A stretch of DNA of 57,268 bases. Origin: Acidimicrobiales bacterium. Lineage in GTDB: Bacteria > Actinomycetota > Acidimicrobiia > Acidimicrobiales > Aldehydirespiratoraceae. The stretch lies in NCBI GenBank assembly GCA_029263195.1, contig JAJCXX010000105.1:1-57268 (forward strand). Reading direction: 5' to 3'. Position 1 is the stretch's first letter. Each line of letters opens with the position of its first letter. The translations under genes were made by a program, and so were the position numbers. The notes under the pieces are model-generated. The model saw only the letters and a program-made list of their open reading frames with translations, made no database searches and had not been told where the DNA came from. This document shows, piece after piece, positions 53,433 through 57,268 of the stretch.

Positions 53433-54071
53433 TCAGTTTCCCTTCACGGCGTCGCGGATCACGACGGTGCCACCCCGAGGTCCGGGCACTGAGCCCCTGA
53501 CCAACAGGATCTGCGCCTCGGGATCGGACTTGACGACAACGAGATTGAGCGTGGTGACCTTCTCGGCGCCCATACGGCCCGGAAGCTTCTTTCCCTTGAA
53601 CACGCGGGACGGGGTGGCGCATTGGCCAACCGACCCGGGCTTGCGATGGTTGCGGTGGGCACCGTGGGATGCGGGGGCACCAGCGAATCCGTGGCGCTTC
53701 ATGACGCCGGCGAATCCCTTGCCTCGGGAGACTGCGGTGACGTCGACGTGTTCGCCCTGGCTGAGCACGTCGGCGGAGATTTCCTGTCCGACGGAGAACT
53801 CGCTCACGTCGTCGAGTCGGAGCTCGACGAGCTTGCGGCCCGGCTCGACCCCGGCCTTGGCGAAGTGCCCGGCCTCCGGTCGGTTGAACTTCGACTCGTC
53901 TCTGACTCCGAGCGTGACTTGAATAGCGCTGTATCCGTCGTGCTCAGGTGTCTTGACCTGCACGACACGGCACGGCGACACGCGCAGGACCGTTACCGGG
54001 ACAACTCGATTGTCGTCATCCCAAACCTGCGTCATTCCGACTTTTTCGCCGACGATCGCCTTGGTGGCCAT
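53433..54071 (-). CDS. rplC: 50S ribosomal protein L3
   Basis: The first gene of this ribosomal operon. The 212-residue product from ATG 54071 begins MATKAIVGEKVGMTQVWDDD and has the core GKGFAGVMKRHGFAGAPASH and HRKPGSVGQCATPSRVFKGK. A longer open frame upstream crosses the leader hairpin and is rejected. rpsJ (S10), usually just upstream, is absent. Confidence 0.97.
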   Translation of the reverse strand: MATKAIVGEKVGMTQVWDDDNRVVPVTVLRVSPCRVVQVKTPEHDGYSAIQVTLGVRDESKFNRPEAGHFAKAGVEPGRKLVELRLDDVSEFSVGQEISADVLSQGEHVDVTAVSRGKGFAGVMKRHGFAGAPASHGAHRNHRKPGSVGQCATPSRVFKGKKLPGRMGAEKVTTLNLVVVKSDPEAQILLVRGSVPGPRGGTVVIRDAVKGN

Positions 54072-54115
54072 GGCTTGCTTCCTGTGGTCTTGATGCGTGG
54101 GCATGCGCTCACGCA

Positions 54116-54147
54116 GACGCTCCGCACAGGCAAGCTGGCGGAGCGTC
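54116..54147 (-). other. Leader hairpin of the rplC operon
   Basis: A perfect 10-bp inverted repeat, GACGCTCCGC (54116-54125) and GCGGAGCGTC (54138-54147), has a 12-base loop and lies in the rplC leader, about 45 bases before the ATG. It is a candidate site for ribosomal-protein feedback or attenuation; no T-run follows on the minus strand. Confidence 0.55.
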
Positions 54148-54228
54148 GTTCGGTTTCGCCGCGTGGTACCCGGAGGCCTTCGCGGACTTCGATTTCGCTG
54201 ATCGACTTGGTCGATCCACGAGGGGGTC

Positions 54229-54257
54229 AGGCTAGCGGGCCGATCGGGCTCCACCAA
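54229..54257 (-). promoter_or_regulatory. Candidate rplC operon promoter
   Basis: On the minus strand TTGGTG (54257-54252), a 17-base spacer and TAGCCT (54234-54229) form a housekeeping-type promoter about 158 bases before the rplC start. The -10 and spacing equal those of the rplM promoter candidate. Confidence 0.5.
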
Positions 54258-54301
54258 CCAGGTCCCTACTGATGATCCCCTACTGAAGGCCCGGGAAAAG
54301 A

Positions 54302-54307
54302 TAGCGT
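54302..54307 (+). promoter_or_regulatory. Candidate -10 box for the AI-2E-family gene
   Basis: TAGCGT fits TANNNT and lies 9 bases before the ATG at 54317, with no Shine-Dalgarno sequence between. This is consistent with a leaderless transcript; the -35 is not recognisable. Confidence 0.35.
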
Positions 54308-54316
54308 CCGCTCTCG

Positions 54317-55438
54317 ATGGCGAGCATCGAATCATTGCCGTCGGGCAATCGTGTCCCCCCGTGGTTGACAAAGGCCATCGCCCTGTTCTGGTTGGGATGG
54401 GTTGCGGTCTACATCGGCACCGGAATGGTGCGCGCCCTGCGGTCTCTTCTTCTCGTGCTGCTCATCTCGTTGTTCATCTCGTTCGCCATCGAACCGGCGG
54501 TCAACCGGATGGAAGGGTGGGGTATTCGACGAGGGGTCGGCACCGGCATCGTGTTCATCGGAACCATCGGCGCGATCGCCGGGTTCTCGGCCGCGGTCGG
54601 CACGGCCTTGGCCACTCAGATCACCGAGTTCGTCGACCAGGTCCCCTCCTACCTCGACGACATCGATTCCTGGATCTTCCGAAACTTCAACACCCATGTC
54701 GATTTCGACGAAGTTCGCAACGAATTCGTAGCCGGCGGTGGGGTCCAGGACTACGCCGGAACGTTCGCCGACAACATCGTCGGGCTCGGCACGTTCGTGC
54801 TCGGAATCCTGTTCCAGACCTTCACGGTGATGCTGTTCACCTTCTACCTCGTGGCCGAGGGACCGAAGCTCCGTCGTACGGTCTGTTCGTTTCTCGAACC
54901 GGAGCGCCAAGCAACTGTGTTGGCAATCTGGGATCTGGCGATCGAAAAGACCGGCGGCTACATCTACTCACGATCAATACTCGCGGTGCTGTCGGCCATC
55001 GCCCACTGGATCGTGTTCACGATCATCGGGGTCCCGTTCCCGCTTCCGCTGGCCTTGTGGGTCGGGGTGGTGTCGCAGTTCATACCGGTGATCGGCACCT
55101 ATTTCGCCGGTGCTCTACCCCTGTTGATCGCCGTCATTGATCAGCCGAGTACGGGGTTGTGGACCCTGATCATGATCATCATCTACCAGCAGGTCGAGAA
55201 CTACATCCTCTCGCCCAGGATCACGGCCCGAACGATGGAGATCCACGTGGCGGTGGCCTTCGGTTCGGTTCTGGTCGGAAGCGCTCTGCTAGGCGTGGTC
55301 GGAGCACTGTTGGCTCTGCCGTTCACCGCGACCGCTCAGGGCTTCATCTCGGGATACCGGAGCCATCACGAGATCGAAGAGACCACGTTGGCGAAGAGCG
55401 CCAAGCGGCGGGGCCGCCGCCAAGCCGAGCCCACGTAA
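54317..55438 (+). CDS. AI-2E-family (UPF0118) membrane transporter
   Basis: A 373-residue polytopic membrane protein with about seven or eight hydrophobic segments. Family marks include a positively charged start, a helix pair with SLFISFAIEPAVNRMEGWGI, a long soluble loop (~100-165) rich in Asp and Phe, and the C-terminal region QVENYILSPRITARTMEIHV, the most diagnostic block of this family. Members include AI-2 exporters and Na+/H+ antiporters, so the substrate is unknown. The C-terminus is basic (AKSAKRRGRRQAEPT). It is divergent from the rplC operon and convergent with the NarL-type regulator gene, 18 bases away. Confidence 0.9.
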   Translation: MASIESLPSGNRVPPWLTKAIALFWLGWVAVYIGTGMVRALRSLLLVLLISLFISFAIEPAVNRMEGWGIRRGVGTGIVFIGTIGAIAGFSAAVGTALATQITEFVDQVPSYLDDIDSWIFRNFNTHVDFDEVRNEFVAGGGVQDYAGTFADNIVGLGTFVLGILFQTFTVMLFTFYLVAEGPKLRRTVCSFLEPERQATVLAIWDLAIEKTGGYIYSRSILAVLSAIAHWIVFTIIGVPFPLPLALWVGVVSQFIPVIGTYFAGALPLLIAVIDQPSTGLWTLIMIIIYQQVENYILSPRITARTMEIHVAVAFGSVLVGSALLGVVGALLALPFTATAQGFISGYRSHHEIEETTLAKSAKRRGRRQAEPT

Positions 55439-55456
55439 CTTGGGCGATCGGGCCGT

Positions 55457-56146
55457 TCAGCGGCTCATCCCTGCGATGCCGACGAGTCGATCACGCCGCT
55501 CGCTCTCAACCCGAACGCTGGTGACAAACACCGCGGCCTCGGTACGGCTACTCATGTTGAGCTTGCCGAGCAGGTTCGACACATAGTTCTTCACCGTCTT
55601 CTCGGCCAGGCTCATCTGCTCGGCTATCTGCCGGTTGGTGAGACCCTCGGCGAGGTGATCAAGCAGACGACGTTCCTGGGGGCTGAGACTCTCGATGATC
55701 GAACTTCCATCGTCGTCGATCTTGCCACCACGAAGTCGCTCCAGCAGTCGCCCGGTCAGAGCAGGGTCGATCAGGGATCCGCCTCCGGCGATGACTCGCA
55801 GCGACCTGACCAGGTCCGGACCGGCGGTGCGCTTCAGCAAGAAGCCCGCGGCATCGGCACGAATGGCGGAGAGCAGGACATCATCGTTTGAGTACGACGT
55901 GAGGATCAGACAAGCCACGTCGGGCAATTTCTCATTCACCGCTCGGCAAACGTCGAGACCATCGCCGTCGGGGAGCATCAGGTCGACGATGGCCACATCG
56001 GGTCGGGTGGCCGCGATCTGGCGTAGGCCATCGACCGCCGTGTCGGCCTCACCCACCACTTCTACATCGCCTTCCCTCTGGAACAGGGCCTTCAAGCCCT
56101 CGCGCACGAGTTCATGATCATCCAGTAGGAACACTCGAATCGTCAT
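55457..56146 (-). CDS. NarL/FixJ-family response regulator (orphan)
   Basis: A 229-residue regulator from ATG 56146. The receiver has DDHE (9-12), phospho-acceptor Asp55 in AIVDLMLPDGDG and Lys105 in GFLLKRTAGPDL. The C-terminal LuxR-type helix-turn-helix is ESLSPQERRLLDHLAEGLTN then RQIAEQMSLAEKTVKNYVSN. It resembles DevR/DosR and LiaR. Longer starts upstream are in frame (GTG/TTG-type) but the ATG gives the normal N-terminus MTIRVFLLDDHELV. No histidine kinase is adjacent. Its upstream region is shared with the secreted SLH-like gene and contains one copy of the duplicated 40-nt element, so it may control that gene. Confidence 0.92.
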   Translation of the reverse strand: MTIRVFLLDDHELVREGLKALFQREGDVEVVGEADTAVDGLRQIAATRPDVAIVDLMLPDGDGLDVCRAVNEKLPDVACLILTSYSNDDVLLSAIRADAAGFLLKRTAGPDLVRSLRVIAGGGSLIDPALTGRLLERLRGGKIDDDGSSIIESLSPQERRLLDHLAEGLTNRQIAEQMSLAEKTVKNYVSNLLGKLNMSSRTEAAVFVTSVRVESERRDRLVGIAGMSR

Positions 56147-56211
56147 CCGACCTTCCAATCCAGCCAGTTCAAGTCCAGCAAGTTTCGATACTGCGCCCAC
56201 CGTCTCATCGG

Positions 56212-56251
56212 GATGAGTCGGCCCCTTCCTTGACCCGCACCGGTCGATCGC
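56212..56251. repeat. 40-nt direct repeat, copy 1
   Basis: This segment and 57229-57267 share a perfect 29-nt core (CCCTTCCTTGACCCGCACCG through TCGATCGC) and a flanking GATGA[G/A]TCGG, with one substitution and one base inserted. Copy 1 lies between the NarL-type regulator and the SLH-like gene. It contains TTGACC, a possible -35. Confidence 0.9.
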
Positions 56252-56282
56252 ATCCCAAGTTGGGCTTCGCGGCCCGTTTCAT

Positions 56283-56305
56283 CGTGTGACCACGGTCATC
56301 ACACG
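56283..56305. promoter_or_regulatory. Palindromic operator candidate upstream of the SLH-like gene
   Basis: CGTGTGA (56283-56289), 9 bases, TCACACG (56299-56305) is a perfect 7-bp inverted repeat. A second nested one, TGACC-AC-GGTCA, lies at 56287-56298. A possible -10, TACGTT, follows at 56322-56327. It may bind the adjacent regulator or a Crp-like protein; the spacing does not equal classic Crp. Confidence 0.4.
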
Positions 56306-56340
56306 TATGGGCCAGAGGGTCTACGTTGGCCAGAATCCGA

Positions 56341-56376
56341 ATACCCACACGAATACCCACACGAATACTTACAGGA
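56341..56376 (+). repeat. Three 12-nt tandem units in the 5' leader of the SLH-like gene
   Basis: Units ATACCCACACGA (56341-56352), ATACCCACACGA (56353-56364) and ATACTTACAGGA (56365-56376) are head-to-tail; the third is degenerate and runs into the Shine-Dalgarno AGGAGG. The leader is probably transcribed, so unit number may change translation. Confidence 0.8.
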
Positions 56377-56384
56377 GGACCCAC

Positions 56385-57095
56385 ATGACCATCAAAATCA
56401 CCAAGCTTCGGCTGGGCGCCGCGATGCTGGCCCTAGCGATGCTGGTTCCAGCAACAGCCTGGGCGACCCACGTCTTCAGCGATGTCGTCGACGGTGCGTT
56501 CTACGCCTCATCTACCGAGTGGGCCAAAACCAACAACATCACGACCGGATCACCAGCTGGCTCCAGCACGTTCAAGCCTCTCGACGGCGTCACCAGAGGT
56601 GAAAGCGTCACCTTCCTCAAGCGCTACGACGACAACATCGTTCAGCCCGCACTCACCACCCTCACCGGCACCGCTGCCGCCAACAGCGCCGCCATCGTGG
56701 GCAACGACGTGGACATCGCAGCCAACACCGCCGGTATTGCGTCCGCCCCGACCGTCTACACCGCTCAGGTCAACAACGATTGCACAGCCCTGAATCAGTC
56801 CGGTGGACTGGTGTTCACTATTCGTCCCAGTTTCGATTACATCTGTGACGTTGTCTTTCCGACGGACATCAGTGCCTGTACCTGGAACATCACCCCCGCA
56901 TTGTTCGGAGCCGACATCGGGTGGGCGCTCGTAGGCCTCACCTACGCGATTCAGCCACCAGTCGCTTGGGCGCAGATAGTCGACGGTGCCTCGAAGCTGG
57001 CGATTCACCAGTACAAACAGGACGGCAGCGACGGCGACACCAACGCTGAAACCAACACCGCGATGTGGTACAACCTGCTGGTCACCTGCGCCTGA
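56385..57095 (+). CDS. Secreted protein with an SLH-like N-terminal domain
   Basis: A 236-residue exported protein. A signal peptide covers residues ~1-28 (KLRLGAAMLALAMLVPATAW then ATH; cleavage near ATAWA-TH). Residues ~29-82 resemble one S-layer-homology-type repeat: VFSDVVDGAFYASSTEWAKT, then the ITTG and VTRGESVTFLKRYDD motifs. The rest (~83-236) is Ala/Thr-rich and then a beta-rich domain with two Cys-containing stretches (NNDCTALNQ, YICDVVF) and a terminal Cys, suggesting disulfides. ATG 56385 has AGGAGG 6 bases upstream; the frame upstream reads a repeat-derived peptide and is rejected. The final domain is unrecognised. A perfect terminator follows. Confidence 0.88.
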   Translation: MTIKITKLRLGAAMLALAMLVPATAWATHVFSDVVDGAFYASSTEWAKTNNITTGSPAGSSTFKPLDGVTRGESVTFLKRYDDNIVQPALTTLTGTAAANSAAIVGNDVDIAANTAGIASAPTVYTAQVNNDCTALNQSGGLVFTIRPSFDYICDVVFPTDISACTWNITPALFGADIGWALVGLTYAIQPPVAWAQIVDGASKLAIHQYKQDGSDGDTNAETNTAMWYNLLVTCA

Positions 57096-57136
57096 GACCG
57101 AAGACGCATTCACTCGACCAGATCAGCAACGCGAAG

Positions 57137-57165
57137 GAGCCCCGGGCACTGCCCGGGGCTCTCTT
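57137..57165 (+). terminator. Rho-independent terminator after the SLH-like gene
   Basis: A perfect 11-bp stem GAGCCCCGGGC (57137-57147) and GCCCGGGGCTC (57151-57161) has a 3-base loop (ACT) and is followed by TCTTC. It is 42 bases after the stop codon. Confidence 0.9.
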
Positions 57166-57228
57166 CATGTGCAAGCACATTCAGCGTCGCCGCGCCGACC
57201 AACGACTCATGAACTGGTGGGTTCAGGA

Positions 57229-57268
57229 GATGAATCGGCCCTTCCTTGACCCGCACCGGTCGATCGCC
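57229..57268. repeat. 40-nt direct repeat, copy 2 (runs to the window edge)
   Basis: Second copy of the element at 56212-56251, starting GATGAATCGG and reaching the last bases of the window. The remaining gap (57166-57228) holds nothing I recognise. Confidence 0.9.

Noticed and set aside
56341..56376. Short CRISPR-like array.
   Set aside because: Units are contiguous 12-mers with no spacers and no cas genes.
56212..57268. Direct repeats as ends of an insertion sequence or attachment sites.
   Set aside because: No transposase or integrase lies between them, only a secreted protein gene with its own terminator, and the repeats are not at gene ends.

Overview
The window is high-GC DNA from an actinobacterium. 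Its gene order is the classic actinobacterial chain: the S10-spc-alpha ribosomal cluster, then truA, rplM-rpsI, glmM, glmS, acpS, nnr, alr, tsaE/tsaB/tsaD and groES-groEL. An F420-type LLM oxidoreductase, the GuaB3 branch of the IMP dehydrogenase family, a mycothiol-type DinB-fold protein and a CIRCE-controlled groES support the same placement. Several lineage-style quirks (a RimI-TsaD fusion, ribosomal L22 with an extra C-terminal domain, an adenylate kinase without the long LID) suggest the class Acidimicrobiia; that assignment is an inference from memory of related genomes, not a database result.

Region 1 (1-6626): a cell-wall amidase lipoprotein cut by the window edge, sucC-sucD (succinyl-CoA synthetase), a small membrane-anchored protein coupled to an AlaX-type tRNA editing protein, and a PcrA/UvrD helicase. 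Region 2 (6638-11592) is a phosphate module: a RegX3/PhoP-like regulator, a histidine kinase whose sensory part is a PhoU domain, a divergently transcribed Na/Pi cotransporter with its own PhoU protein, and a lone pstB. A four-unit, 11-nt-phased PHO-box-like element lies between the divergent genes. Region 3 (11713-22765): LLM oxidoreductase, a DinB-like protein, guaA and guaB3, a small conserved protein, a NUDIX CoA pyrophosphatase, an MFS transporter, and an operon of two paralogous membrane-anchored proteins with a membrane protein.

Region 4 (22886-38533) runs entirely on the minus strand: rplM-rpsI, glmM, an 1144-residue GlmS, acpS, nnr, alr, a queuosine-mannosyltransferase-like glycosyltransferase, a P1-family peptidase, tsaE, tsaB, rimI-tsaD, groES and groEL, ending at a strong terminator. 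Region 5 (38670-54071), also minus strand, carries truA, rplQ, rpoA and the ribosomal protein cluster from rplC down, with secY, adk and infA. Genes mostly overlap by 1-4 bases, implying translational coupling. rpsJ and map are absent from their usual places.

Region 6 (54317-57268): an AI-2E-family membrane protein, an orphan NarL-type response regulator, and a secreted SLH-like protein behind a 12-nt tandem repeat. A near-identical ~40-nt direct repeat lies before and after the SLH-like gene, the second copy running into the window edge.

I saw no tRNA, rRNA, CRISPR array, transposase or prophage gene. No stretch over 300 bases lacks a gene; the longest gaps are 54072-54316 (leader and promoter of the ribosomal operon) and 56147-56384 (repeat, palindrome and leader before the SLH-like gene). 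The strongest novelty candidates are the PhoU-histidine kinase fusion with its PHO box, the oversized GlmS, the L22 fusion, and the duplicated regulatory element at the right edge.
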